DNA from: Lepturacanthus savala
Taxonomy: Eukaryota > Chordata > Actinopteri > Scombriformes > Trichiuridae
Length of the DNA: 64,000 nucleotides
Direction of reading: 5' to 3'
NCBI GenBank assembly: GCA_030544235.1
Contig: CM060466.1
Location: forward strand, 21,613,075 to 21,677,074
The notes beneath the pieces are model-generated. The model was not told the DNA's origin, ran no database searches, and worked only from the letters and a program-made list of their open reading frames with translations. Below, piece by piece: positions 43,161-55,169 of the stretch. Position 1 is the first letter of the stretch. The number at the start of each line of letters is the position of its first letter. The position numbers and the translations under genes were made by a program.

Positions 43161-46100
43161 GTAAGAAGAACTATTTTGGGATATGACTGTTTGCAAATCA
43201 TGCACATAACTCACTCTTTTCTGTTACTATTCATTCTTACTATTAAAAATATTCATATTTGTGTGTACTATACACTGTCTTTATTGTATATCTGCATGTC
43301 ATCACAGACGATGCAAATATACAATTTTTAAAGCTATTATCGGCTTGATAATGATGAACATTTCTGCTGATATGAGTGGTAGATGAGATGACACTTTTAA
43401 TTGTGTGCACTTGACACGCATTGTGAATGCACACATCATTGACTGTGCTCGTGAAAAAGGCTGCAAGTGTGTATTTTTTTCAATCTGAAATGGAAAAAAA
43501 GTTGCCATTAGCAAAATTGCCTAGCCTTTGTTTGCTCTATGTTGCCCCCCTCCCACAAATACACACACACATAGTGAATCAGGTATCAATAACTTTAGAT
43601 TGATAACAACTACAGTCTTTACTGCAGATGCATAAAACCACCAGAAAAAGCCAATACAGCAGTTCAACAAGCATAAACATGTAGAAAAGCAATATTACAA
43701 TCTGATGTCAATAGCCTCATCCACTTCAACTAATTGTTATAAAACAGCTGAAACCAAAGATGACTGAATGTAATCTGGCATATATATGTAAGGGGCTCAA
43801 TGTTACCTTTTTCCCACTTTAATAGTGGCACACAAGTACTGAAAATGTGTTTTTTAATGTCTGTTTGTTATACTTTATGAACTTCACTAATTTTTTTATA
43901 TCAGGGCTATTAGTATTTTATTAGCATTTTAGATTACTGTCCATGGAGATAATATAGAGTTCATAAAGTGATTTTGCTGTTTTAAACATTATTGCTGCTC
44001 TACAAAGGACTTGTTATATTTAAAATATAATTAAATTCTAATCTGCCAGTGGGCCATCACAGTGAGTCGTCATAATAATATACAAATTCCACTACAGGAG
44101 AGCCTTGATGTCCCTTGCATTAAGGTTGAAAACAATACGTACACGTATCAGCATCAGCATCAGCAATCCACCAAAAGAGTTGGAAAATAGCAGCATATTG
44201 GCTATCTGCAAAAAATTCAATATTGTGCAGTATGCATTAGTATGTCTGTGTCAGGGGTTTTTGGTGCTTCTATTTGAGTGCTGAATATTTGTCTCTCATA
44301 CATCAGTTGATGCTGCTGATTTCTGTTTATTTCGTGAGAAATGAAATAAAAAATAAATTAATTAAGAAAACACACAACAACTAACAACTAGGCTAAATGT
44401 AAAATCACTGTATTGGCTCCCTGTGTGATTTAGGATTGATTTTAAGGTCCTTTTAATTGTTTTTACATGCCTTAGGGCTTTGGGACCTTCTTATCTTTCA
44501 GAATTGCTTCCTCCAGCACAGGCCTTTAAATGATCACTAAAGCTAGAACACAAATGTACGATGAGCCAGCTTTCCAGCACTATGGCACCTGTCTGTCGAA
44601 CGGCCTGCCTGAGGATCCTCAGAGAATGTAAACATTTTTAAAAGCAGGCTCAAGACCCACCTATTCAAGCTGGCTTTTAACTGTTTCATTTTGTTAGCGA
44701 ATTTATATTTTAGTCCATTTATCTATCGAGTTATTTTTTTTTAAATTTTATTTACTTATTCATTTATTCTTTTAACGGATATTTATTGTTTAGTTATTTT
44801 TATTTTTTATTTACTTATTTAGTTATTTTTTGTGTTGATTTGAGCTACTTTTAGTGTTTTATTTCGTTTTCTTAATCTATATAGTAGTTTGTAGTTTTTT
44901 TTGGTAGTTTTGTGCCTTTATTGTCTCTAGCTCTTTGATGCACTTATCCAGTGTTTCCTTGGTGGGAGCTGTCTGCACTGTGCTCTAAAAATAAAGTTAT
45001 TAATAGCCAGGAGGCTGTATATCTCACACTCGTTAGGACACACCGAAGCAGATCATGGCTGAGTGTTAACTTTGTATTGAATACTGTTGATCTATGGATG
45101 GAGTTTGTTTTTTCAGGGACTAGGTCTGAGCTGTGCATCTTAGCTGCTTGTGTTTGTAGTCTGCTTGTTTGTGATGCTTCTCTCATTCCTCCGTAGAGAC
45201 TGGCACTACTTCTGAAGAGCAAAAAGCCCGAAGATCTGCAGGAGGCTAATCTGCTCATTAAGAACATGGTGAAGGAGGTCTGTTTCTGCAAGTTTTTATT
45301 TTATTACTGGCCTTACCTAAAGTGTTAGCAGAAACTAACTCGCACAGCTTGTGTTTATACTAAACATGTTAATGAGTACTATCACCAAGTGCAGCTCATC
45401 TCCTTTTTTCTTTTTGTCTCAGGATGAGGTGAGAACACATAAAGTGACAAAGCAAAAAGGCACACTGGAGGCAGTCAACAACAGCGTCAAACTCCTTAAT
45501 GAGATGCTTGCTTACTTCAGCCCTGAAGACTCCACTGATGGTGACAAGGAGCTCATTAAGGTTTGTTCTCTGTTCAGTACAGCACAGGTGAACTTTTGTA
45601 ATAAATGTACTTATTTCATTGGCATCGATTGACCTTTCAGGAAAGATACGTCCAAACCTTGTTTAATTTAACCTTTGCAGGAAGTCATACTTATTGACAG
45701 ACCAGAGTAGTCGCATAAGTGCCATAAAATTCTGTTCATCACATTTTCCTGTCAAGTAAAGCAATGTATTCAATAAAAAGTCCGAAGTAATTCATTTTAA
45801 AAATGAAATTCCACTGCATGTAATTTATATTATAATAGTGTATTTTTTTAATAAATGAATGATACATAGGACTTTTATAATAGTGGCAAGCATTCATTAT
45901 GTGTGAGAAACACTTTTCTTTTTATACCTTGACCTCTGATAAAACTGTCTGAAGGAGATTCAAGATTCTTCAGTGCTATTTTAAACTTGTTTTTTTCCCC
46001 CAGGAGTTGTATGGTGATTGTGACAAGCTGAGGCAAACAGTGTTCCAGCTCGCTACTGAGACAGAGGATAATGACAGCAATTTGGGTATGAACTCCTTTA

Positions 46101-49100
46101 ATTCTTGCTATTCTGATTTCCATAAACAAATAAGTTTGAGTTATGATTCCTGCAGGCCTTGTGTTAAAATATAACACATCCGACCAGACCAGAATTACTA
46201 GTTGACAATCTTGTCTGACGGTTTAGAAAATTTAAAGCACTATGGAAAACAAAAAGTCAGTTCTTTTTCCTGTTGTATTTTTTTTTTTTTATTTTAATAA
46301 ACCTCATCTATCCTTATAAACTGCACTTATCAGGAGACATTCTGCAGGCCAGTGATGACCTCTCCCATGTTATTAATTCTTATAAGAAGATTGTGGAAGG
46401 ACAGAGTGTGAATGGAGAGACTGGAGAAGCACAACAAGCACGATCAACAGTGAAAAAAGGTACAATTTAACTGATGGAATAGCATGTCTCATCTCACCTC
46501 ACAATATGCATTTTCTGACATTTTTTAGTTCCCAGAAATGTTGTCTAATTAAATAAACACAGTGCAACAATTTTAAAAGTTGACTTGACAAATGAATGGA
46601 CACAGACAGTAGTTGTGTTTTCATCCACCTTTAACCATTTGCATTTTTAAAAAATTGTGAATAAATACTTCAATGGAATATTTGCTTAAAAGTTTGTTTT
46701 CTCTAACTAATGTTCTCCTCAGAGCCGACAGGTTCACCAGTAAAATATCCATGGTCAGATGGGTGTCAACTGTTGTCATGGACACGTTTATGCTCTCTTA
46801 TGACCTAATGTCACAGCAAACTCTCCCCCTTGCGATAATGAATAATAATAATAAATAAGGAATTGAAACAGGCATCAGATCACATTTTCTTTTTGTGCAT
46901 TTCACAAAAAACACAATTTCAACACATTTGTATGGAATCCCAGTCGGTATTCCAGTGTTCAAAATGAATATCTTTGTTTTCCCTATGCATGCAACAGGCA
47001 CAACACAGTCAGAGATTTTGATTGACCTGGTGGGTCTAGATGTGGAGAGCCCATCTCCACCAGAGCAGCAACCACTGGCATCTTCTGTATCGATACCGGC
47101 AGACCTTCTCTGTGGGACCACTGCCACGGAACCTCAGCCCCCCAGCTCCAGCACCCCCTCTGCAGCGTTCTCTTTGCTGGATGAAGAGCTCTTATCTTTA
47201 GGTAACCTACTGTGTTAAAGGGATAGTTAGGTATTTTTGACATGAATCTATATAGTATCCCTATCATCACTTTCGTACACTCACACAGACTTACCTCCGA
47301 CAGTGTCCTGTGAGCCGAATTCTGGTCTGGTTGTGGTCAAAATGAAAGTAGTCCGGCATGTTTCTGGGGGACACTAAAATAAAATGTCTTTCTTCTCAAA
47401 TGCATGTGTTCTATGAAAAAGTCCCAGCTCGTAATCACTTGGCCCTACTTTCTCTCCCTTCATATCTCTGCGCACTGCCGCAAGACGACCAGAGCTAAAT
47501 CTGTCACAGAAAAGCAATAAAATCCATGAGAAAATTCAGGCACATCTTTGTTGCTACAGCCTGGGTAGTCACAAGTGCGGCCCATTTTTACACATATGTA
47601 TATTATGTTTATAGCTTGTATCATCCCAAGTCTAAGTACCAGTAGTCTTAAAGAAAGTATTCAAATTATTGGTGTTTATTTCTGGAGATGACATGTTTTG
47701 TCCCATTTGTGTCCATTCACAGGCCTCAATGAACCTGTTCCTGTTTCAGTTGAATCAACCGCACCAATACATGTAAACCAGAGCAGTCATCTGGAGCCAT
47801 TAGAGGTACATGCTCTGTAAAATGATGGAAATTTATGTTTTATTAAAGACAAGTGTTATCTCAAAGATTATAGCTGCATATTTTCTCATGATTTCCTCCA
47901 GGATTCCAGTAAGCATTTGGATCTTTTTGACATCACTTCACCTCCAGCTCCTGCATTCTCTACATCATCACTTTTCCCACAATCCTTCACTGCGACGGTA
48001 GCCCCCAGTAACCCTACCAAGTGTTTAACGACCGCCTCTGCCTTGAGTTTCCCTGGCTCTGTCTTCCTTCCTTCCACTCCTCCTTTTTCAACAGAATCTG
48101 TCTCAGTAACGTCACAGTCACAGCAGTCGGCCAGTTCCATATTGACCATCGCAGCCCCAGCATCACTCCCTCAGTCATACAGCACGTCTGCCCCATCAGC
48201 CGCTGCCGTTACTCCACACCCGGTCTCCATCGGAGCAGGGGTCTCCCACTCTGCTTCGCTTTCTGTCAGTCACAACCTGCAAGACCTAGCCCTGCTCGAT
48301 CTGGGCAGTCCAAAAAAGTGAGTAGTACTTATACAACTTGGGGAGTGAATTTGGGCCAGTCCCTGGTTCGTGCATCTGTCTCAAATAATATCTTGGATAC
48401 TGAATTGTATTTTTTAAAAGATCCTGGCAAAATGTCCCTTTTTCTATTTCAGTCTTTTTTTTTTTAATGTGGTCTGAGGGTGAAAGTTTAAAGGCACGTT
48501 TTCACATTAAAGTGCTTAACAATGATTTCTTTGTTCTGTTGTATGAAATTTTGAATTCAATTTTTAAACATAAGGGCTTTATCCTTATTCAAGATTTAGA
48601 TTTAGATTTTACTTTCTGTTAATAATTAGTAAACATGATTGCACCATATATTATATAGTCATATATAGCAATAGTTTTTGGTCTGTACTTATGGGACTTA
48701 TTTGACTAAGCTACTACAAATGTGTAATTACCACACAGTACACCTGGTGTGATGGATTGTGGCAGCTTGCGAGTCAAGAGTGAGGAACTGCGTGCTCCGG
48801 CCACCCCGTTGTCCAGTCTGGGAGTGTCCTCCACCACCTCCAACCCTCTGCTCATAGGAGGGATCCCAGAAGAGTCCACTCCCCCGTCTGCCAAGTGTCA
48901 GGCAGATGACAGCCCTCTGTTACGTTCTCTTTCCCCCATCCTCCCCCTGAGCCAGCCCAGTCCAGGCAGGGGAGAAGAGGTGTCGCTGGCCAATGTCTTT
49001 GTACCTTTGGATGCCATCAAGCCAAGTGAGTTACGTGTGACTGCTTTTAACTACTTAGGCCTCAGGCCTGTTTTCCTGCTATAAATAATGATAAATATGG

Positions 49101-51909
49101 AATATCTCTACAACCACAAAGGTTGTGTGAGGTGACTACAGAAGTGTCAGAATCAATTTATGTCACTGTTACAGAGCAAATATAGTAAGAATTTTGCAAA
49201 AAAAACTACAGATACTATCTACTACAGATAAAAAAATACTTCTTTTAAAACCTAAAACAAGACTGAAATGACCGAAATCAGGAAAAACTTATAATAAGCT
49301 AAATTATCTGCAATGCAAAGTTCATTTATAATATCAGAAGATATAGTTTAAAGATCAATTGTTTGTCCCTAAAATCCTAGAAATCATACTAAGGATCATT
49401 ACAGAACATGAAGACTATACTTTGTTAAATGCTTTAAATGGAGATTATAAAGGACCCAATTAAATAATCATAGAAACGGTTCAAATCTAAATTAAATATC
49501 TAAATAGTGATTAGTTGCAGCCCTACTACTGATATTATGTTAAACTATTTTCTTATGGTATTGATGATGTGGATGTTGACTATATACACTGATACTGTAA
49601 CAGTAGCATTGTATTTTACTATAGATAAAAATACCTTAGTGTTGTAGCTGAGGTTTTCTCATGTGACACATACATATAATTTAATGCTGCCTCTTATCAG
49701 CAGGTTTTGGATTTTAACAGGTTAAGGAATATTTCAAATATGTTATTACTTTGGGTGGATAGAAAAAGATGGATAAAAAAGTGATACAAAATCAGACCTC
49801 ACATTGAAATTTTACAAAACAAATGACCTTTACATCATCAAATGTTTAACAAAGTATATATTATCATTGAGGATGGATCTTTGTCAACCACAATGCTTGA
49901 AAAAAAGAATCACTGTTTGATCTCCTGAATTTATTACCCTGAAGGGAGGATAGCCATGGAAAAAAATAGAGGGAGCAGTGTACAACTGTAGTTCAGATAA
50001 TTTACTAAACCCCAACTGTTTAGTAAAGCTGCTATTTTTGACTAGGAAGCTACTAGTCAAAAATAGCAGCTTCCTCATCATTTTTGGACAAATTGGTGGT
50101 TTGAAAACTGAACTTTAGGCATTGCTACCACTCAGTGGTGACATTAGCAAACTTAATAAAGCTTGAAAAAAGTGCCTGGGTGATGTTTCTTTCCAATCCT
50201 ACATTGTCCGAATTGTAAGCATTTCTATTGGTGTCTGAAAGCGAATGTCACAGCATATGTGAGAGGAAGGAGGCTCATCAAAAATATTCTTTTTTAAACA
50301 ATCACACAGGCAAAAAATAGATCAAACCACTGAAGTGATAACTGTGTTTGTGCCTCTCTTTCTCTTGTTTTTTTAAGGTAAAGTGTGTCCTGTGACTGCA
50401 TATGATAAAAACGGCGTCCGTGTCCTGCTGCATTTTGCCACAGACTGTCCTCCAGGCAGGCCTGATGTCCTGGTGATGGTGGCGTCTATGCTCAACACAG
50501 CCCCGCTGCCCATTAGGAACATCGTTCTGCAGGCTGCTGTGCCTAAGGTAAATCCTGAAGCTTCACGGTGTGCATTTGTATTTAAATACAGTTCTTATGG
50601 GCAGATGCTCAACTTAAATTAAACATTTGCATAAAAATGAAGTTTAAGTGGGTTGCTACTTCAATTAAATATACATAGATATCTGTTGTGCCGACTGTCC
50701 ACCTTCTCTCCAGACAATGAAAGTGAGATTGCAGTCACCCTCCGGGACAGAGCTGGCTCCTTTCAACCCAATCCTTCCCCCTGCTGCCATCACTCAGGTC
50801 ATGCTGCTCGCCAACCCTCTCAAGGTAGTGGTCAGTCTGGTACTACATTGAATAATTTATTATGTAAAATATTAATTTTCAAATGATCAATTTAGCAGTT
50901 TTTTTACCCATGTGTGAGACCATACAGTACAGCACAGTGTATAATGTAATATTGTAATATTGTAATATTCCGTGAATTTTCAGTCAGTAACTTTCCATGG
51001 GAATAAACAGGAATATATTGGAATAAAAAGGAATAAATCCAAAATTCACAAAAATGTAAGGTTTGCCCTTAACAGCAGTCTTAAAAACAGTTGGGAAAAT
51101 ATATTGTAGCATAATCTTAGCTAAACAACCAGATTTAAAGGATAATTAAATTTTTTGAAATTTCACCCATTGTCATGATTCCTATAGTCATAGCAATAGG
51201 TCCTTTACCTTTTTTGTCAATACAAGCTGTTTCCAGACCAATGGAGCAGAGCCGTGAGCTGCTCATTTACTACTACACAACTAATGGTATTTATTGATTT
51301 CTCTCAGCTACAGGGCAGAGTAACACAGCATGCGCACATCAGGCAGTGCTTGCAATGCCATACTGAGATCACTCCACCGAGCACCCATGTCCAAGTCCAG
51401 CTTTACATTAAAAGCAAACAGTTCCATCTTGTAACATTCTGTTATTATCTTATAGTGTGGTAAAGTAAGTTTTGATAACATTATGCCGTAAATATATTTG
51501 ATCTATAATGGTATTAATGTTTAACCTGCATGTATTAAATGAAAATGTATTCATACAGTAGCTAGCTGGCTGGTAAGTTAGGTGCTAGATGTTGAATATG
51601 ACCAAAATTCCCCTGCTTAACTTCCCATGGATGATTTCTGGAAATTTACCAGGAATTTTCTACCCCTTTGCAACATTACAGCACAGTATTACCCTCTTTA
51701 CTCTGTAAGTTTTGAAGATCAATGATGAAACGGATCCTGTGTGTTCCTGTGAGCTGATGAAATCCACCAAGCTGAGTGTGTGTGTGTGTGTTTTGCAGGA
51801 AAACGTGCGGATGAGATACAAACTGACGTTCACACTGGGAGAGCAGCTGCACACAGAAGTGGGGGAAGTGAATGAGTTTCCGCCTGCTGACAGATGGGGC
51901 ACTCTATAA
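40391..51909 (+). CDS. gga3: GGA3 Arf-dependent clathrin adaptor, complete
   Basis: Seventeen coding exons join in frame to 777 codons: 40391-40427, 41064-41148, 42034-42109, 42202-42300, 42759-42882, 43057-43160, 45197-45277, 45423-45560, 46004-46085, 46334-46459, 46998-47201, 47723-47805, 47902-48317, 48739-49025, 50378-50547, 50714-50824, 51799-51909 (TAA). The order VHS, GAT, hinge, GAE is the GGA architecture. The start MADDGESLESWLNKATNPS and the end EVNEFPPADRWGTL match GGA3 better than GGA1/2 from memory. GGAs sit on the trans-Golgi with Arf-GTP and load DxxLL cargo such as mannose-6-phosphate receptors into clathrin carriers. It is longer than human GGA3 (about 720 aa), the extra length being in the hinge. 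Confidence 0.93.
42360..42725 (+). mobile_element. hAT-like dispersed repeat in gga3 intron 4
   Basis: Begins GTAGGGCTGCAACTAATGAT and ends near ATCAAATAATCGTCAAAGTT, a very common fish repeat type. A second repeat-like word, AAAGGTCCAGTGTGTAACAT, is embedded in it. A related copy in opposite orientation ends at 49528. Confidence 0.6.
43161..45196 (+). other. gga3 intron 6
   Basis: AT-rich sequence with LINE-like debris suspected near 44390-44700 (GTATTGGCTCCCTGTGTGAT followed by CTATTCAAGCTGGCTTTTAA), no exon seen. The acceptor CCTCCGTAG precedes the next exon. Confidence 0.4.
45197..46459 (+). CDS. gga3: gga3 GAT domain exons
   Basis: Exons 7-10 encode about residues 176-317, predicted all-helical. 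Blocks LLLKSKKPEDLQEANLLIK, KGTLEAVNNSVKLLNEML, LRQTVFQLATETEDNDSN and DILQASDDLSHVINSYKKI match the GAT domain, whose first half binds Arf1-GTP and whose second half binds ubiquitin and Rabaptin-5. Confidence 0.88.
46998..49025 (+). CDS. gga3: gga3 hinge exons with clathrin boxes and internal dileucine
   Basis: Exons 11-14 encode about residues 318-647, rich in Pro, Ser and Thr and probably unstructured. Visible short motifs are LIDLV at 325-329 (clathrin-box-like), DEELL at 379-383 (the position of the internal acidic-dileucine element of mammalian GGA3) and a second clathrin-box-like LLDLG at 544-548 near the end of exon 13. The exon 13/14 junction splits an Asn codon. Confidence 0.85.
49260..49528 (-). 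mobile_element. hAT-like dispersed repeat, inverted copy
   Basis: The right edge reads, inverted, AGGGCTGCAACTAATCACTA, the same start as the copy at 42360; the body is diverged. Confidence 0.55.
50001..50072. repeat. Two adjacent perfect hairpins
   Basis: TTTACTAAAC (50001-50010) pairs with 50018-50027 around a 7-nt loop. AAGCTGCTATTTTTGACTAG (50026-50045) pairs without mismatch with 50053-50072 around loop GAAGCTA. The hairpins overlap by two bases, so they cannot both fold fully at once. Confidence 0.95.
50378..51909 (+). CDS. gga3: gga3 GAE (gamma-adaptin ear) domain exons
   Basis: Exons 15-17 encode about the last 130 residues. VTAYDKNGVRVLLHFATDC, APLPIRNIVLQAAVPK, MKVRLQSPSGTELAPFNP and MRYKLTFTLGEQLHTEVGEV are typical GAE blocks. 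This ear binds accessory proteins with short aromatic motifs. The domain is complete and closes with stop TAA. Confidence 0.9.
50825..51798 (+). other. gga3 intron 16
   Basis: AT-rich, with short AATATTGT repeats near 50943-50975 and a GT tract just before the acceptor TTTTGCAG. Nothing else recognised. Confidence 0.45.
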
Positions 51910-54900
51910 CCCTGCGTTCCTGTTAGGTCGGTCAGACACTACAAGACTTAAACTATTCAGTTTGTCAGTGCAGCTCATAAGGTCAATAGAAAGGGCAGCG
52001 TTGATTGACTTCAAGGGAAATTTGAAGAATATATTATAAACTCTAATGGGTATTGAAGAGGAATTGCTGCTTTGGATGGCCAACAGAAGTAGCCAAAGTC
52101 ACGCTGCTTGTGTCCACTTTAAACTTTACTGCAGTGCCAGATAGGTAGTCAGTGTGGTGCAATGGTTGAATGTGGATGATGGTGATGGGGAAAATCATTA
52201 ATGGTCACTATTGCTAAGTTATTATTAAGTTGTTACTATTACTATACCCGTTTATTCTAATTTAATACTCTCATATACTCCTACTGTCTGTCATATCAGA
52301 ACTGATTGGAGTATACTTGCACTTTTGGATGCAAGGCAGTCTTAATGTAGAGCATCCAGAGTCATGTAAACATGTGATCACACTTGATTTGCTCCTGGTT
52401 ATGTATGAATCTGTTACTGTCACAACACATTTCCCAATATGCTTCATGGTTACTACTATTTGTAGTAGTTTTCTGAGTTCTGTACTATCTAGCAGACTCT
52501 TGGTGTGCTTTTTAGCCTTTCAGTATTTATTATTATGAATTTATTTATTTTGGTTTGGGGTGAAAGTTATTAAATCTGTTAACTTGGTGTATGGTATTGG
52601 CGCTGTAGTCGGTTCTTAAGATCATCTTTTTCATTACTATAATATAGACGCTTAGGAATGTACCTGAATACAAATACATTATTTCGGAAAGCACAAAAAT
52701 GTGATTGAAACAAATATTTTGTGGATATTCCTTCTCCCTGAAGTTGGTTGTTTTTGTGAGTCTCTTTCATGCTCATATACATATACATGAAAACAGGCCT
52801 GTCTGAACAGGAGTGCTTCTCCATGTGCACACTGTGAATAAAAAGTTGTGTGGGAGGGAGGATTGATGTGCAGGGAAGGCGGCGGGCCGAATTCCTGAAT
52901 AGTCAATTCACGATTGGTTAGTATTATAAATACCTCTGCACCGATTTGTCTAAAACAGATACATTTAGGTTAACTCAAATAAGCTACTGCAGTCAACCAG
53001 CCTCCATTTTGGAAAACACTATCCCCACATTGTTTTGGGGTACATACATTGCGGTTACAAGTGTTAAAAAACAGATATTTATAATGAGATGATGTTCCAT
53101 TGAATATGATTCCTGATATAGTCTGTCTTTATGTCGGTGATGAATATGTAATGTTAATTAAAAATACAGAAATAACTAAATACCACAAAATTAATATTAA
53201 ATACTAAATTGAATAAATAACTACTGCCTATAAGCTTTATTTCAGAGTAAAAATTTGAATTCATTATTTAACTTTAATTAGTCAAATACAAAAATAAAGA
53301 AATAAAATTCAAAAAATCAATCTGACTTTAAGCACGAAAAAATATTGCCATTGTGAAACATCCTGCTCTCTAAGTTCACTTCAGAATGATGTATTGAACA
53401 GATAATGATGTCCCTGTACACCTCTAAACAGCAGACGCATTGGTAGTGGTGTATCCAAGTATTATAATTAAATAAATATTCACAAAGACCTATAATATGT
53501 TGCACTGTGTGGCAACAGTGGGGTGGATTCTGGTGGAATATGTGTTTTATTAGATATCCAGGCTCTGAACTCTGAGCATATTCATATGAAACTCTCAGTA
53601 GCACTTTTACGTTGGCAGGTACAACATGAACTATTTAGTGGACGTGCTTAAAGAAGTACAGGCCAGGTAACAAGTCACCCCTAGAAAGAAAAAGTAAATT
53701 GTTGTAAAGGAAATTAAATGCTGTGTATAACTTACCCTTTGTTCAAGCTCAAGCCTTGAGAAGAAAAACTCAACAGTAAATACTTGGTGGTGAATCCAAA
53801 AGTACTACACTTACATTAACAAAACCCTGTATGTTTGTCTTTCTGGAGCTATGAAAGTTACATAGAAGACTACATATTTCTAATGAAATCATTATTTATT
53901 TGTCTTAGGTTGTTAAATGAACTTGTCTTTGCATATTTTTTGAAAAGATATTTCTGTGCATGGAGAATAAAGAATGAGATGGATCTCTTTGGTTTATAAT
54001 TTTCACAAGTCTTCCTAATTTTTCAACACTGTTGAGGTGAAATTACATTTGGTTGTAAATATAATCAGTGGTGGGAAATGTAATCAGATAAATTACTTAA
54101 GTATCAGAATGAAAAAAAAAACATTACATATACTAATGTTTTCATAGGGTCAGTATGAGTAAATTGATTTGCACATTTACAGGATAATCTTTTTATATTT
54201 ATTGGATATTTTGTTATTTCTACTATTATGGACTCCTGATGGATATGGACATATCATTTACTTGATTAAAAGTTCAAATACTGTTTAAAAATATTCAGCT
54301 ACATTCCTATTATCAACAAAATGTACTTAAAGTTTAAAAAGTAAAAGTACTCATCATACAGTCTGTTATATTATATTCTACTAATTTTAATCACTAAATA
54401 CACGTGAGAGCATTTTAATGTTTTAGTTCATGAATGTGGAGCCAACTTTAGATATTTAGGGTGGAATAATATACTTGCATCATCATATTTGCCACCTTTC
54501 ACACAAAGTGATATTTATGGAGTACAGATAATAGAAAATTAAAGTATTATATAGAACATTCAAATTTTGATCTGATATTTAACTAAAGCTGTCAAATGTA
54601 GTACAATAGAGAGTACAATATTTCCCTCTGAAAGTGAAGTGGAAGTATAAAACAGCATTCACATTATATTATTCTAAAACTGCACTTCAAGGATTCAAGG
54701 ATTTTTTATCACATGTACATATGATGAATGGCAGCCCTGTGTTCAGTATTAAAAAATATAGAATAAAAATAAAATATGAAAATAAACTACTAGAAGTATT
54801 ATATACAATAAGAATATGCAATTACAGACAGAGTAATATATAGTACAAATATGCAATTATGGACAGTATGTACAATGCTATGGTCCAGTGTGCAAAACAG

Positions 54901-55059
54901 CTGCATTCTGTGCAAGAGATTCAAATTCAGTACCGTAGATGGGTAGTAGCCACCACTGGTAATGCTGTTATTAGACAGCATTAGACAGACACTATTAGAC
55001 ACTTGCAAATTAAAGTGTAACCTCTGAATGCGCATGTATGTAATATGGCTTTCATACAG
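51910..55059. other. Spacer gga3-sumo2
   Basis: The first 930 bases look like gga3 3' UTR. The rest is AT-rich, with a repeat-like stretch near 54650-54960. No exon of nup85 or any other gene recognised. Confidence 0.5.
52837..52842 (+). promoter_or_regulatory. Candidate polyadenylation signal of gga3
   Basis: AATAAA followed by a GT-rich stretch, about 930 bases after the gga3 stop. Intervening sequence shows no repeat that I recognise and is consistent with a 3' UTR. Confidence 0.45.
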
Positions 55060-55169
55060 CGCTGGAGTTAATCTGGCGCAGCTGTGACACTGCAGCCGGA
55101 GTAAAGTGGCGCGGACAGACAGCGCAGCCGCAGGCAGCACAACAGGCGCAGACACACAGAGCAGCAGCC
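55060..55169 (+). promoter_or_regulatory. Probable sumo2 promoter and 5' UTR
   Basis: A GC- and CpG-richer stretch sits immediately upstream of the sumo2 start in otherwise AT-rich sequence; CpG-rich sequence continues into intron 1. No TATA box is evident, as expected for a housekeeping gene. Boundaries are approximate. Confidence 0.4.

Larger units (their letters stand above)
49026..50377 (+). other. gga3 intron 14
   Basis: Holds an inverted hAT-like repeat (about 49260-49528) and a tandem pair of perfect hairpins (50001-50072). No exon recognised. Confidence 0.5.
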
